Source: Streptomyces sp. NBC_00440
GTDB taxonomy: Bacteria > Actinomycetota > Actinomycetes > Streptomycetales > Streptomycetaceae
Direction: 5' to 3'
Length of the DNA: 64,000 bases
Assembly (NCBI RefSeq): GCF_036014215.1
Contig: NZ_CP107921.1
Span: 7,623,501-7,687,500, forward strand
In this document: piece after piece, positions 50,830-60,019 of the stretch
Numbering within the stretch: the stretch's first letter is position 1
Layout: each line of letters starts with the position of its first letter
Notes under the pieces: generated by a model
The model's input: only the letters and a program-made list of their open reading frames with translations
Database searches by the model: none
Told to the model about the DNA's origin: nothing
Program-made: the position numbers and the translations under genes

Positions 50830-51429
50830 TCACCGCTCCGGACCGCCATGAGGGGGCGCGGCGTCCGGCGGCGGCGACGATTCCTCGGCGCCGGTGGCCA
50901 GCAGCCCGGGGGATTCGGTCCGACCGTCCAGCACACGGCTCGTACGGACGGTCACGCGCCAGCCCGTGGCGCAGCGGCGCAGCCGCCAGTGGTTCGCGGT
51001 GGCCCGGCGTACGGTGAACGTCCCGGTTCCGGGATCGCGGACGATCATGGTGGTGTAGCAGACGGCCACCGCCTCGTCGCCCCGCACCCGGACGCGTGGC
51101 GGACCCACGACGTGGGCGCAGCCGAGATCGATCCACCGTCGGTGGTTGGCGGAACGGACCATGGCCGCGATCTCCGCGCGCCCGGTCATCAGCAGTTCGT
51201 CGACGTCGTAGACGCCGTCCTCCTCCCACAGTTCCGCCACGGCCTCGGCCCGCCCGCTGTCGACCAGCGGGCCGTAGGAGAGGATCAAAGAGGTGATGGC
51301 CGCCTCGTCCTCCAGCCGGGACAGGCGCTGTTCGAGACGGGTCAGGTGCTGCCGGGCGTCGGCGAGGGCCTGCTGGGTGTCGGCCAGGGCCCGGGCGGAG
51401 ACCTCCGGAGCCGGATCGGTGTCGGTCAT
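50830..51429 (-). CDS. NTF2/SnoaL-like protein with an N-terminal coiled coil
   Basis: A 199-residue protein. Residues ~10-45 form a coiled coil (ALADTQQALADARQHLTRLEQRLSRLEDEAAI). Then comes an NTF2-like fold of the SnoaL_4 kind: SLILSYGPLVDSGRAEAVAELWEEDGVYDVDELLMTGRAEIAAMVRS and AHVVGPPRVRVRGDEAVAVCYTTMIVR. A C-terminal Pro-rich tail. Such small alpha+beta barrels include isomerases, hydratases and dehydrohalogenases. It follows the LLM oxidoreductase gene with a 30-base gap, likely one transcript, and its CAGGAG ribosome site lies next to a duplicated 13-bp sequence. Confidence 0.75.
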   Translation of the reverse strand: MTDTDPAPEVSARALADTQQALADARQHLTRLEQRLSRLEDEAAITSLILSYGPLVDSGRAEAVAELWEEDGVYDVDELLMTGRAEIAAMVRSANHRRWIDLGCAHVVGPPRVRVRGDEAVAVCYTTMIVRDPGTGTFTVRRATANHWRLRRCATGWRVTVRTSRVLDGRTESPGLLATGAEESSPPPDAAPPHGGPER

Positions 51430-51459
51430 CTTCGCTCCTGTTTCTGTCAGATGTTTCTG

Positions 51460-52314
51460 TCAGAGGGCCGAGGCCAGGTCCTTCAGGGCTTCCAGCTGCT
51501 CGCAGTAGTGCTCGGCGGACCGGGCGCTGACGGAGGCGGACAGCACGGTGGCCCCGGCGTCACGCAGCCGGGTCAGTGCGCGCACCGTGGCCTCCGCGTC
51601 GCCGGTCGGATCGACGGGACGGTCCACACCGAGGGTGATCTCGAAGCCGTCCGGCAGGTCGGCCCGTTCGGTCATCTCGCGCAGCCGGTCCGGTGCCAGG
51701 CCGAACGGTACCCACCCGTCGGCATACGTGAGGGCCCTGCGCAGCGATCGCTGCGTCCGGCCGCCCACCCACAGCGGGACGTGCTTCTGTACGGCGTGCG
51801 GTTCGACGACGAGGTCCTGGAACGAGTAGAACTCACCCCTGTATTCCGGCACTTGACATGACAGGGCGGCTCGCAGGGCCCGCAGGGCGTCGTCGGCGCG
51901 CGCTCCACGATTCTCGAAGTCGGCGCCGAGCAGATCGAATTCGGCACCGAGGCTGCCGACGCCGAGCCCGAGAGTGAGGCGGCCCTTGCTGATCCGGTCG
52001 AGGGTGCCGTAGCGCTTCGCGATCTCCAGTGGATGGTGGTAGCCGAGGACGAGTACCTGGGTGACCAGTCGGATGTTCCGCGTCCGTGCGGCCAGATGGC
52101 CGAGGGTGGCCAGCGGATCCCAGTAGGTGCCGCCGCGTTCACGGGCCACGTCCACCGGGACCGCCACATGCTCGCTGCATGTGAGGTGGTGGAAGCCCAG
52201 TCGGTCCGCGGTCTCCGCCACCAGGCCCAGTTCGTCGATGCCGGCGTCCGCCTCCCAGGGGGAGGCCAGGCCCGGCAGTTGCACCACTACAGGTGATGTG
52301 ATCCCGATTCGCAA
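51460..52314 (-). CDS. LLM-class (F420-dependent type) oxidoreductase
   Basis: A 284-residue luciferase-like TIM barrel. Pattern: GLVAETADRLGFHHLTCSEHVAVP, YWDPLATLGHLAARTRNIRLVTQVLVLGYHHPLEIAKRYGTLDRISKGRLTLGLGVGSLGAEFDLLGADFENRGARADDALRALRAAL, VPLWVGGRTQRSLRRALTYADGW. These are typical of F420-dependent actinobacterial members. The reading frame starts at a TTG (52314) with AAGGAG about nine bases upstream; no ATG or GTG fits better. It is divergent from the IclR regulator and probably transcribed with the NTF2-like gene. Confidence 0.85.
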   Translation of the reverse strand: MRIGITSPVVVQLPGLASPWEADAGIDELGLVAETADRLGFHHLTCSEHVAVPVDVARERGGTYWDPLATLGHLAARTRNIRLVTQVLVLGYHHPLEIAKRYGTLDRISKGRLTLGLGVGSLGAEFDLLGADFENRGARADDALRALRAALSCQVPEYRGEFYSFQDLVVEPHAVQKHVPLWVGGRTQRSLRRALTYADGWVPFGLAPDRLREMTERADLPDGFEITLGVDRPVDPTGDAEATVRALTRLRDAGATVLSASVSARSAEHYCEQLEALKDLASAL

Positions 52315-52397
52315 TGGAGTCTCTCCTTGTGCCGTCGGACGAGCCGTGCTGTCCAGGCGATTCGTAGCGCATCTCCGGCCGTCGCCCCCTGTCGTTG

Positions 52398-52412
52398 TCC
52401 CGCTGATCGGGA
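52398..52412. promoter_or_regulatory. Motif B copy 2: TCCCGCTGATCGGGA
   Basis: Identical over 17 bp (with the leading TG) to the copy at 54231-54247. Lies between the divergent LLM and IclR genes. Confidence 0.65.
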
Positions 52413-52529
52413 AGCCGCGCGCGGCACCGGGCGATCGGCAGGCCGCGGTGCCGTACCGGAGTGCTCTCGCGCAGGAATCCGGTGCACACCTCTTCCTCCT
52501 CTTCCGGGGTACTGCTACTTTTCAAAAGT

Positions 52530-52539
52530 AGAATTCATT
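52530..52539. promoter_or_regulatory. Motif A site 2, inverted (AGAATTCATT)
   Basis: The reverse complement AATGAATTCT is the core shared with sites 1 and 3. Within an AT-rich stretch 23 bases before the IclR ATG, so it could overlap the IclR promoter. Confidence 0.55.
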
Positions 52540-52561
52540 TCAGTTCTGACTGGAGGGCCCC

Positions 52562-53452
52562 ATGACGGTTGTCGATGCCGAGCCTGTTCTGGAGCCGCCC
52601 CCTCGCAAGGAGCTGCCGCCGTCGATGGTCGAGCGGATGACGCTGATCATGGACGCGTTCACCGGCCGTACCACCAGGCTCTCGCTGGAGGACGTGGCGC
52701 GCCGCACCCAGCTGCCGCGTTCCACGGCCCATCGGATCCTCGAACAGCTGGTACGGCTCCGCTGGCTCGAACACACCCAGTTCGGCTACGGCCTCGGACG
52801 CCGGGCCCTCGGGCTCGGCGGCGGTGACGGAGCCCATGCCGACATCCGCGCGGTCGCCGCGGGGCGGATCCACAACCTGCAGATACGCACCGGCCTGGTC
52901 GTCCATCTGGCCGTGCTCGACGAAGGGCAGGTCCACTACCTCGACAAGGCCGGCGGCCGGTTCGCCGCGTCCGTACCGTCCTGGGTGGGGGGCAGGGTCC
53001 CGGCCCACGCGACGGCGCTGGGCAAGGCGATGCTGGCCTGGCTCGAACCGGAGGAGACCGAGGCCAGACTCGGCGCCACCATGGGCCGGGTGACCCACCG
53101 CACCATCGCTGATCTGCCGACGCTGCATCAAGAACTCCACCGGATCAGGCAACGCGGTGGCCTGGCCTTCGAGAACGGTGAGTACTTCCCGGGCATCGCC
53201 TGCGTCGCGGCGGCCGTCCGCGGTCCCGAGGGGCCGGTGGCCGCGATCTCGCTCGCGGGCGAGGCGCACACCCCACTGGAGCGGGTCGCCCCGCTGGTGA
53301 TCGACGGGGCCCGCCAGGTCTCGCAGGAACTGTTCCCCTGCCCGGAGAAGTCCGGCAGGGCCCACCCCGCCGCCGCGGCCCCCGAGCGGAACTGGTCGGC
53401 GCGGACCATGGACCGGCTGCTCGCGACCGGGCGGAACGGCGACTGGCTGTAG
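52562..53452 (+). CDS. IclR-family regulator of the catabolic island
   Basis: A 296-residue regulator. Residues ~18-75 are a winged helix (SMVERMTLIMDAFTGRTTRLSLEDVARRTQLPRSTAHRILEQLVRLRWLEH) and ~95-260 an IclR ligand domain (VHLAVLDEGQVHYLDKAGGRFA, HATALGKAMLAWL, RQRGGLAFENGEYFPGIACVAAAVRGPEGPVAAISLAG). GGAGG precedes the ATG. It sits between the two halves of the island and is the natural candidate for binding the 15-bp motif B copies that occur in every control region around it. Confidence 0.9.
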   Translation: MTVVDAEPVLEPPPRKELPPSMVERMTLIMDAFTGRTTRLSLEDVARRTQLPRSTAHRILEQLVRLRWLEHTQFGYGLGRRALGLGGGDGAHADIRAVAAGRIHNLQIRTGLVVHLAVLDEGQVHYLDKAGGRFAASVPSWVGGRVPAHATALGKAMLAWLEPEETEARLGATMGRVTHRTIADLPTLHQELHRIRQRGGLAFENGEYFPGIACVAAAVRGPEGPVAAISLAGEAHTPLERVAPLVIDGARQVSQELFPCPEKSGRAHPAAAAPERNWSARTMDRLLATGRNGDWL

Positions 53453-53479
53453 CCCCCGGCAGGCCCGGGCCGCTTCCCG

Positions 53480-54070
53480 TCAGCCCCAGTGATCGCCCCA
53501 GCCCCAGGTGAACGGGCCGGCCGGAGCGCCGCCGGAAGGGGAGTCCGGCCGCCTCTCGACACCGAAGCGCCCGCGGAAGAAGAGCATCGGCCGCTCGTCG
53601 CTCCCCGCCTCCAGTTCGAGGACCCGGCCGATGACCACGTCGTGATCGCCGGTGGCGTGTACGGCGTGCACCTCCGCATGGACACGCATCAGCACGCCAC
53701 GCAGCGAGGGGGTCCCCCGGCGGGAGAGGTCCCAGTCGAGCCCCTCGTACTTCGTGCCCCTGCTGGAGCCGAAACGGTCACACAGGTCCCTCTGGTCCTC
53801 GGCCAGGACGTTGACGCAGAACCGCCCCGAATCCCTGATGTGCGGCCAGGCACGCCCCCGGTGGTCGGCACAGAAGAGGACGAGGGGCGGTTCGAGCGAC
53901 ACGGACGCGAAGGACTGGCAGACGAAGCCGACCGGTTCGCCTCCGGTGCCCAGCCCCGTGACGACGGTCACCCCGGTCGCGAACGCTCCCATGGCACGGC
54001 GCATGTCGGCCGGCGCCGGGACCGTGCCGCCGGGTGTCTCGGACGCGGCGGTCAGTGGCTCTGCTGTCAT
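53480..54070 (-). CDS. Flavin reductase (HsaB/HpaC type)
   Basis: A 196-residue flavin reductase domain protein. Pattern: MRRAMGAFATGVTVVTGLGTGGEPVGFVCQSFASVSLEPPLVLFCADHRGRAW, GRFCVNVLAEDQRDLCDRFG and DHDVVIGRVLELE. It supplies reduced FMN/FAD to a partner oxygenase, which is probably the HsaA-like protein of the same island. ATG at 54070; GTG nine bases upstream is possible. It converges with the IclR gene and is divergent from the hydrolase gene; two motif B copies lie between them. Confidence 0.88.
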   Translation of the reverse strand: MTAEPLTAASETPGGTVPAPADMRRAMGAFATGVTVVTGLGTGGEPVGFVCQSFASVSLEPPLVLFCADHRGRAWPHIRDSGRFCVNVLAEDQRDLCDRFGSSRGTKYEGLDWDLSRRGTPSLRGVLMRVHAEVHAVHATGDHDVVIGRVLELEAGSDERPMLFFRGRFGVERRPDSPSGGAPAGPFTWGWGDHWG

Positions 54071-54162
54071 CAGGTTCACCTCAAGGGGGACGACGCGGTG
54101 TCGTGCTGCGGGAGCGAGCGGACACCGACGGTAGGGACCCGTTCGGCGCCGGCGGACGGCGC

Positions 54163-54247
54163 TCCCGATGAGTGGAACCGGGCCAGAGGCAGTGTCCGGC
54201 CCCGCCGCGACCGGGCCCCCGGGGCCGGTGTGTCCCGCTGATCGGGA
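54163..54247. promoter_or_regulatory. Motif B copies 3 and 4 in the divergent flavin-reductase/hydrolase region
   Basis: TCCCGATGAGTGGAA at 54163-54177 and TCCCGCTGATCGGGA at 54233-54247, 70 bases apart, in the 250-base gap between divergent genes. Two adjacent copies at a divergent promoter are what a regulator controlling both directions would use. Confidence 0.65.
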
Positions 54248-54320
54248 CGACCGCGGCACCGCTCCCTCACCGCTGGCTACGTTCCGGATGTTGACCACAG
54301 GCACGGCGAAGGCAGGGACG

Positions 54321-55187
54321 ATGACGGAGCTGAACCACGAGTCCACCGCGCGCGAACTCACCACCGACCAGGGCGTGCTGCGCTATCACGAAGCCGGTGA
54401 CGGTCCGCCGCTGGTGATGCTGCACGGTTCCGGCCCCGGCGTCACCGGCTGGCGCAACTACCGCGGCAACCTCGCCACGTTCGCCGAACGATTCCGCTGC
54501 CTGGTCCTGGAACTGCCGGGGTTCGGCGTCAGCGACCCCGTCGAGGGGCACCCCATGGCCACCGCCCCGGACGCCCTCGGACGCTTCCTCGACGCCCTCG
54601 GCCTCCAGCAGGTCGACCTGATCGGCAACTCCATGGGCGGCATCGTCGGCACCCAGTACGCCCTGCGCCACCCCGACCGCGTACGCCGGCTCGTGACGAT
54701 CGGCGGCATCGGCCGCAACCTCTACAGCCCCGGCCCGGGTGAGGGCATCCGGCTCCTCACGGAGTTCACCGACAACCCCACCCGCGAGGGCCTGGTCCGC
54801 TGGCTGCGCTCCATGGTGTACGACCAGAGCCTGGTCACGGAGCAACTCATCGAGGAACGCTGGCAGCTGGGCACCGACCCACAGGCGCTGGCCAACGCAC
54901 GGCACATGTACGGCAGCGCCGCCTTCGCCGCCAGTGCGGCCGCCGCTGCGGCCTCCGGCGAACCGCCGTACTGGGCGATGCTGCACCGGCTGAAACCGAA
55001 GACCCTGATCACCTGGGGCCGCGACGACCGGGTGAGCCCGGTCGACATGTCCATCGTGCCGATGCGCACCATTCCCGGCGCCGAGCTGCATGTGTTCCCC
55101 GACTGCGGCCACTGGGTGATGATCGAGCAGAAGGCAGCCTGGGAGAGCGCTGTGCTGGCCTTCCTGACCCGTGAGGAGTCGGTGTGA
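54321..55187 (+). CDS. Alpha/beta hydrolase, C-C bond hydrolase type (HsaD/BphD/MhpC-like)
   Basis: A 288-residue hydrolase. LVMLHGSGPGVTGWRNYRGNL (oxyanion hole), nucleophile S104 in IGNSMGGIVG, Asp in TWGRDDRVSP and His in PDCGHWVMIEQ. This is the meta-cleavage product hydrolase pattern, including GSGPG and GNSMGG. It hydrolyses the ring-fission product of the extradiol dioxygenase of the same island. It is the first gene of a plus-strand run to the right edge and overlaps the next gene by GTGA. Confidence 0.9.
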   Translation: MTELNHESTARELTTDQGVLRYHEAGDGPPLVMLHGSGPGVTGWRNYRGNLATFAERFRCLVLELPGFGVSDPVEGHPMATAPDALGRFLDALGLQQVDLIGNSMGGIVGTQYALRHPDRVRRLVTIGGIGRNLYSPGPGEGIRLLTEFTDNPTREGLVRWLRSMVYDQSLVTEQLIEERWQLGTDPQALANARHMYGSAAFAASAAAAAASGEPPYWAMLHRLKPKTLITWGRDDRVSPVDMSIVPMRTIPGAELHVFPDCGHWVMIEQKAAWESAVLAFLTREESV

Positions 55188-56845
55188 GCGGCGGCGGCGC
55201 GGCCTGGGACCACGAGTTCGACTTCGTCGTCGTCGGCAGCGGCGGTGGCGGCATGACCGCCGCGCTGACCGCCGCGGACAGCGGACTGTCCACCGTCGTG
55301 GTGGAGAAGGCGGCCATGTACGGCGGCACCACCGGCATCTCCGGCGGCGGTATCTGGATCCCCAACAACCCCACCCTGCGGGCCGAAGGGCACGACGACA
55401 GCCGGGCCTCGGTCCGCCGCTACCTCGACCTGCTGACCGAGGGCCGCGTCCCGGCCGCCCGGCTCGACGCGTACGTCGACCACGGCCCGGCCGCCATGGA
55501 ACTGCTCTGCGGGAGCAAGTGGATGCGCCTCTCCTGGACCAAGGGCTACGCCGACTACCACCCGGAGTACGAGGGCGGGCGCCCGCTCGGCCGGTCGGTC
55601 GAGGCGCTCCCGTTCGACACCCGCAAGCTCGGCGAGGACGAGAAGTACCAGCGGCCCAACAGCCTCAAAGGCCCGCTGGGCCTCTGGGTCACCGGCAAGG
55701 ACTACCACGACCTGGCCATGGTCAAGCGCACCTGGCGCGGACGCCGGGCATCCCTCGTCGCGGCCTGGCGGGTCTCCTCCAATCTGATACGCCGACGGCA
55801 CATGTCGACCGGTGGACGCGCCCTCGTGGCCCGGATGCGCATGGTCCTGAAGGACGCGGGCATCCCCCTGTGGCTGCGCACCCCGATGACGTCGCTCGTC
55901 ACCGCCGATGACGGCCGGGTCACCGGCATCGTCGTCGAACGCGAAGGCACAGCCGTCCGCATCGGCGCCCGCCGCGGAGTGCTGCTCGCCACCGGAGGCT
56001 TCGACCACAACCAGCAGATGCGTGAGAAGTACCTGCCGGACGGCGGCCAGGCCGACTTCAGCGCCGGAGCACAGGAGAACGCCGGCGACGGGATCCTCGC
56101 CGGACTTGAACTCGGCGCCGCGGTGGACTTCATGGACGACGCGTGGTGGATGCCCTCGGTGCGCCACCCGTCGGGCGCCACGATCCCCCTCGTCTCCGAG
56201 CGGTGCATCCCCCCGTCCCTGATCGTCGCCTCGAACGGCAGGCGCTTCACCAACGAGTCATCGCCGTACACGAACTTCGTCCACGACCAGCTCGACGGCG
56301 GGCACGTCCCGGCCTGGTTCGTCATGGACGCCAAGGCCCGCTCCCGCTATCCGTTCGCTCAGGTGCTGCCCGGAATGCCGTTCCCCGAGGAGTTCTACGC
56401 GAGCGGTCTCGCACACCGCTCCCGCACCCTCGACGGTCTCGCCCGGGGCATCGGTGTCCCCCCGGAGGAACTGACCGCGACCGTCGAACGGTTCAACGGC
56501 TTCGCCCGCACCGGAAAGGACACCGACTTCGGGCGCGGCGACAGCGCCTACGACCGCTACTACGGCGACCCGACACTGCCCAACCCCAACCTCGACGAGA
56601 TCCGCGAACCGCCCTTCTACGCCGTGCGTATCGAGGCGGGCGACCTCGGCACCAAGGGCGGGCTGGTCTGCGACGAGCACAGCCGGGTCCTGCGGGAGGA
56701 CGGGACCTGCGTCAGAGGGCTCTACGCGACCGGCAACACCTCCGCGTCCGTCATGGCCAACGAGTACGCGGGCCCCGGGGCCACCATCGGCCCGTCGATC
56801 GTCTTCGGCTACGTCGCCGCCCGGCACGCCGCCGGCCGCACCTGA
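55184..56845 (+). CDS. FAD-dependent 3-ketosteroid-Delta1-dehydrogenase-like oxidoreductase
   Basis: A 553-residue flavoprotein. N-terminal FAD-binding motif VVVGSGGGGMTAALTAADSGLSTVVVEKA (15-44), GGTTGISGGGIWIPNNP, and C-terminal GLYATGNTSASVMANEYAGPGATIGPSIVFGYVAARHA. The NEYAGPGATIGPS block, including a catalytic Tyr, is characteristic of KstD relatives; they remove two hydrogens from a ketone-containing ring. The GTG start overlaps the hydrolase stop. Whether the substrate is a steroid or another alicyclic ketone is not decided by sequence. Confidence 0.85.
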   Translation: MSGGGAAWDHEFDFVVVGSGGGGMTAALTAADSGLSTVVVEKAAMYGGTTGISGGGIWIPNNPTLRAEGHDDSRASVRRYLDLLTEGRVPAARLDAYVDHGPAAMELLCGSKWMRLSWTKGYADYHPEYEGGRPLGRSVEALPFDTRKLGEDEKYQRPNSLKGPLGLWVTGKDYHDLAMVKRTWRGRRASLVAAWRVSSNLIRRRHMSTGGRALVARMRMVLKDAGIPLWLRTPMTSLVTADDGRVTGIVVEREGTAVRIGARRGVLLATGGFDHNQQMREKYLPDGGQADFSAGAQENAGDGILAGLELGAAVDFMDDAWWMPSVRHPSGATIPLVSERCIPPSLIVASNGRRFTNESSPYTNFVHDQLDGGHVPAWFVMDAKARSRYPFAQVLPGMPFPEEFYASGLAHRSRTLDGLARGIGVPPEELTATVERFNGFARTGKDTDFGRGDSAYDRYYGDPTLPNPNLDEIREPPFYAVRIEAGDLGTKGGLVCDEHSRVLREDGTCVRGLYATGNTSASVMANEYAGPGATIGPSIVFGYVAARHAAGRT

Positions 56846-56874
56846 CCACCCCCGGAAGGAAAGGCTGAGGAACC

Positions 56875-57906
56875 ATGGGGCGACCCACACCTCTCACAGT
56901 GCGTGTCGTCGAGGTCGTCCGTGAGACTCCCGACGCGCACTCGCTGGTGCTCGAACCGGCCGGCGTACCGACGGAGAGGTTCACCTACCGGCCGGGCCAG
57001 TTCCTGACGGTCCGGGTGCCGTCCGAACGTGTCCGGGGAGCGGCCCGCTGCTACTCGCTGTGCAGTTCCCCGCACCACGACGAGAAGCTGAGGATCACGG
57101 TCAAACGCACCGTGGACGGATACGGTTCGAACTGGATCTGCGACAACGTCGTGGCGGGGGACACCCTCGAAGTCCTGCGGCCGGCCGGCACGTTCACCCC
57201 CGACTCGCTGGAGCACGACTTCCTCCTGCTCGCAGCGGGCAGCGGCATCACACCGGTGATGTCCATCCTCAAGTCCTGTCTGTACGCGGGGACCGGCTCC
57301 CTCACCCTGGTCTACGCCAACCGTGACGAGCGCTCCGTGATCTTCCGGGACGAACTCGCCTCGCTCGCAGCGGAGTTCGGAGACCGGTTGACGGTCGTCC
57401 ACTGGCTGGAGTCGGTGCAGGGGCTGCCCACCGAGTCCGGGCTGCGCGCGCTCACCCGGATGTGCACCGGCCGCGAGGTGTTCGTCTGCGGCCCCGGCCC
57501 CTTCATGGACCTCGCGGCCCTGACTCTCGGCGGACTCGGTGTGCCCTCCGGGCAGGTGCACATGGAACGGTTCGCCTCCCTGGCGGCCGACCCGTTCGCG
57601 AGCCCGGACCCGGCCGCCCTCGCCGGCCCGGTGAGCCAAGTTGATGTGGAACTCGACGGAACCACCAGGACCGTCGCCTGGCCCCGGAACACCAGACTGC
57701 TCGACGCGCTCCTGGACGCGGGCGTGGATGCTCCGTACTCCTGCCGCGAGGGCAACTGCAGCGCGTGCACCTGCCTGCTCGTCGAGGGCGAGGCGGCGAT
57801 GGAGAACAACCAGGTGCTCGGCGAGTGCGACCTCGCCGACGGCTACGTCCTGGCCTGCCAGGCGCTCCCGCTCAGCGAACGGCTCAAGATCACCTACGGC
57901 GGATGA
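56875..57906 (+). CDS. Oxygenase reductase component, KshB/HmpC type
   Basis: A 343-residue three-domain electron-transfer protein: FAD-binding barrel (RCYSLCSSP around 58-66), NAD domain ([29 protein letters not shown]) and a C-terminal plant-type 2Fe-2S domain with C290, C295, C298 and C328. This order (reductase then ferredoxin at the C-terminus) is that of KshB and phenylacetyl-CoA/PaaE-like reductases. It normally serves a Rieske oxygenase such as KshA, which is missing here and may lie beyond the window. AAGGAAAGG precedes the ATG. Confidence 0.88.
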   Translation: MGRPTPLTVRVVEVVRETPDAHSLVLEPAGVPTERFTYRPGQFLTVRVPSERVRGAARCYSLCSSPHHDEKLRITVKRTVDGYGSNWICDNVVAGDTLEVLRPAGTFTPDSLEHDFLLLAAGSGITPVMSILKSCLYAGTGSLTLVYANRDERSVIFRDELASLAAEFGDRLTVVHWLESVQGLPTESGLRALTRMCTGREVFVCGPGPFMDLAALTLGGLGVPSGQVHMERFASLAADPFASPDPAALAGPVSQVDVELDGTTRTVAWPRNTRLLDALLDAGVDAPYSCREGNCSACTCLLVEGEAAMENNQVLGECDLADGYVLACQALPLSERLKITYGG

Positions 57907-57928
57907 CACGACCGGCTGTCGCCGCTCC

Positions 57929-57943
57929 TCCCGCTCAGCGGGA
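57929..57943. promoter_or_regulatory. Motif B copy 5: TCCCGCTCAGCGGGA (perfect 7+1+7 palindrome)
   Basis: In the 110-base gap between the reductase and the acetaldehyde dehydrogenase genes. It is the most symmetric copy and even extends to CTCCCGCT-C-AGCGGGAG. Downstream lies a duplicated ACACGTTG (57964-57979) overlapping a TTGACA hexamer, suggesting an internal promoter. Confidence 0.6.
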
Positions 57944-58016
57944 GCCCACCGGCGGGCCGGCCAACACGTTGACACGTTGGGGGAGTTGTCCCCTCGATTC
58001 GGATGAGGTTCGAACT

Positions 58017-58925
58017 GTGACCAAGGCGACCGCCGCGATCGTCGGCTCCGGAAACATCGGAACCGATCTGATGTACAAGCTGCTCCGGTCCGAGGCGATC
58101 GAGCCGGGATGGATGATCGGGATCGATCCGGAGAGCACGGGCCTCAAGCGTGCGGCTGAGGAAGGTCTGGCGGTGAGCGCCGGGGGAGTGGCCCGGCTGC
58201 TGGCCGATGGCGCCCGGCCCGACCTCGTCTTCGAGGCGACCTCGGCCTCCGTGCACAAGGCGAACGCCCCGGCCTACGCCGAACTCGGCATCCAGGCCAT
58301 CGATCTGACACCGGCCGCGCTCGGCCCCGCCGTCGTGCCCGCCGTCAACCTGGGGGAGCATCTGGACGCCCCCAACGTCAGCCTGATCACCTGCGGGGGT
58401 CAGGCCACCATCCCCATGGTGCACGCCGTCTCCAGGGTCACCGATGTGGCCTACGCGGAGATCGTGGCCAGTGTCGCCTCGCCGTCCGCAGGCCCGGGAA
58501 CCCGCGCCAACATCGACGAGTTCACCCTCACCACCAGCCGGGGCATCGAGACCATCGGTGGCGCGGCCCGGGGCAAGGCCATCATCATCCTCAACCCCGC
58601 CGAGCCGCCCATGCTGATGCGGGACACGGTCTTCTGCGCCATCCCCGCAACGGCCGACCGCGCGGCGATCACCGCGTCCGTCCACGAGACGGTCCGGCAG
58701 GTCGCGTCGTACGTACCCGGCTACCGCCTGCGCGCCGAACCGCAGTTCGACGACCCGGACCCCGTCAGCGGCGGCCTCGCCCGTGTCGCGGTCTTCCTCG
58801 AAGTGGAGGGCGCGGGCGACTTCCTGCCGCCGTACTCCGGGAACCTCGACATCATGACCGCCGCCGCCACCAAGGTCGGTGAGGGCTTCGCCCAGCGGAT
58901 CATCGCCCGGCGCACCGCGTCCTGA
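58017..58925 (+). CDS. Acetaldehyde dehydrogenase (acylating), DmpF/HsaG-like
   Basis: A 302-residue enzyme converting an aldehyde to acyl-CoA with NAD. N-terminal GSGNIGTD (10-17), [11 protein letters not shown], catalytic Cys126 in [11 protein letters not shown], and [35 protein letters not shown]. It normally forms a complex with the aldolase encoded next, and channelling of the aldehyde between them is well known for this pair. GTG start with GAGG upstream. In HsaFG the acyl product is propionyl- or acetyl-CoA. Confidence 0.95.
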   Translation: MTKATAAIVGSGNIGTDLMYKLLRSEAIEPGWMIGIDPESTGLKRAAEEGLAVSAGGVARLLADGARPDLVFEATSASVHKANAPAYAELGIQAIDLTPAALGPAVVPAVNLGEHLDAPNVSLITCGGQATIPMVHAVSRVTDVAYAEIVASVASPSAGPGTRANIDEFTLTTSRGIETIGGAARGKAIIILNPAEPPMLMRDTVFCAIPATADRAAITASVHETVRQVASYVPGYRLRAEPQFDDPDPVSGGLARVAVFLEVEGAGDFLPPYSGNLDIMTAAATKVGEGFAQRIIARRTAS

Positions 58926-58946
58926 CCCTCAAGGAGCCCACCAGCC

Positions 58947-60011
58947 ATGCCTTTCAGTGCCGATCTCGACATCCGCGTCACCGACTCCTCCCTGAGGGAC
59001 GGTTCGCACGCCAAGCAGCACCAGTTCACCACCGAGGAGGTACGGTCCGTCGTCGCCGCTCTCGACGGCGCCGGCGTCCCGGTCATCGAAGTGGCGCACG
59101 GCGACGGCCTCGGCGGATCCTCGTTCAACTACGGCTTCAGCCGCACCCCGGAGCAGGAACTCATCAAGGAAGCGGTGAAGACCGCCCGACAGGCGAAGAT
59201 CGCCTTCCTGATGCTTCCGGGGCTCGGCGTGCAGGACGACATCCGGGAGGCCGCCGACAACGGCGCCGCCGTCTGCCGCATCGCCACCCACTGCACCGAG
59301 GCCGACATCGCCGTCCAGCACTTCGGTCTGGCCAGGGGGCTGGGCCTGGAGACCGTCGGCTTCCTGATGATGGCGCACAGCAGGCCGCCGGAGGCCCTGG
59401 CACGGCAGGCGCGGATCATGGCCGACGCCGGCTGCCAGTGCGTCTATGTCGTGGACTCCGCCGGAGCCCTGGTGCTCGAACAGGCCGGCGACCGGGTCGC
59501 CGCGCTCGCCGGGGAACTCGGCGCCGACGCCCAAGTCGGTTTCCACGGCCACGAGAATCTGGGACTCGGCGTCGCCAACTCCCTCTGCGCCGTGCGCGCC
59601 GGGGCCACGCAGATCGACGGCTCCACACGGCGCTTCGGAGCCGGCGCCGGCAACACCCCGGTCGAGGCGTTCGTCGCCGTCACCGACAAGCTCGGCATCC
59701 GCACCGGTATCGACACCCCGAAGATCATCGACGCGGCACAGGACGTGGTCCTGCCCGTCATGGGCGGCGACCGCCCGCTCGACCGCATGTCGCTGACCAT
59801 GGGCTACGCCGGTGTCTACTCCAGTTTCCTCAGCCATGCCGGCCGGCAGGCCGCCAAGTACGGCGTATCCGGCACCGACATCCTCCTGGAGGCCGGGCGC
59901 CGCAAACTCGTCGGCGGGCAGGAGGACCAGCTCATCGAGATCGCTGTCGGCCTCGCCGGGCTGGCCGGCGCGCTGAAGGAACCGACCACGCCCACACCCG
60001 CAGGGAAGTGA
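58947..60011 (+). CDS. dmpG: 4-Hydroxy-2-oxovalerate aldolase, DmpG/HsaF-like
   Basis: A 354-residue TIM-barrel aldolase. N-terminal [18 protein letters not shown] (R17/D18 region), metal ligands H200 and H202 in [16 protein letters not shown], and C-terminal [19 protein letters not shown] segments. It splits 4-hydroxy-2-oxo acids to pyruvate and an aldehyde that is handed to the acylating dehydrogenase. AAGGAG is nine bases from the ATG. Gene order dehydrogenase-aldolase is as in other meta-cleavage operons. Confidence 0.95.
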   Translation: MPFSADLDIRVTDSSLRDGSHAKQHQFTTEEVRSVVAALDGAGVPVIEVAHGDGLGGSSFNYGFSRTPEQELIKEAVKTARQAKIAFLMLPGLGVQDDIREAADNGAAVCRIATHCTEADIAVQHFGLARGLGLETVGFLMMAHSRPPEALARQARIMADAGCQCVYVVDSAGALVLEQAGDRVAALAGELGADAQVGFHGHENLGLGVANSLCAVRAGATQIDGSTRRFGAGAGNTPVEAFVAVTDKLGIRTGIDTPKIIDAAQDVVLPVMGGDRPLDRMSLTMGYAGVYSSFLSHAGRQAAKYGVSGTDILLEAGRRKLVGGQEDQLIEIAVGLAGLAGALKEPTTPTPAGK

Positions 60012-60019
60012 GAACCGCC

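Noticed and set aside
57964..57979. Duplicated ACACGTTG with TTGACA as a full promoter before the acetaldehyde dehydrogenase
   Set aside because: No good -10 hexamer at 16-18 bases; kept only as a note with the motif B copy.
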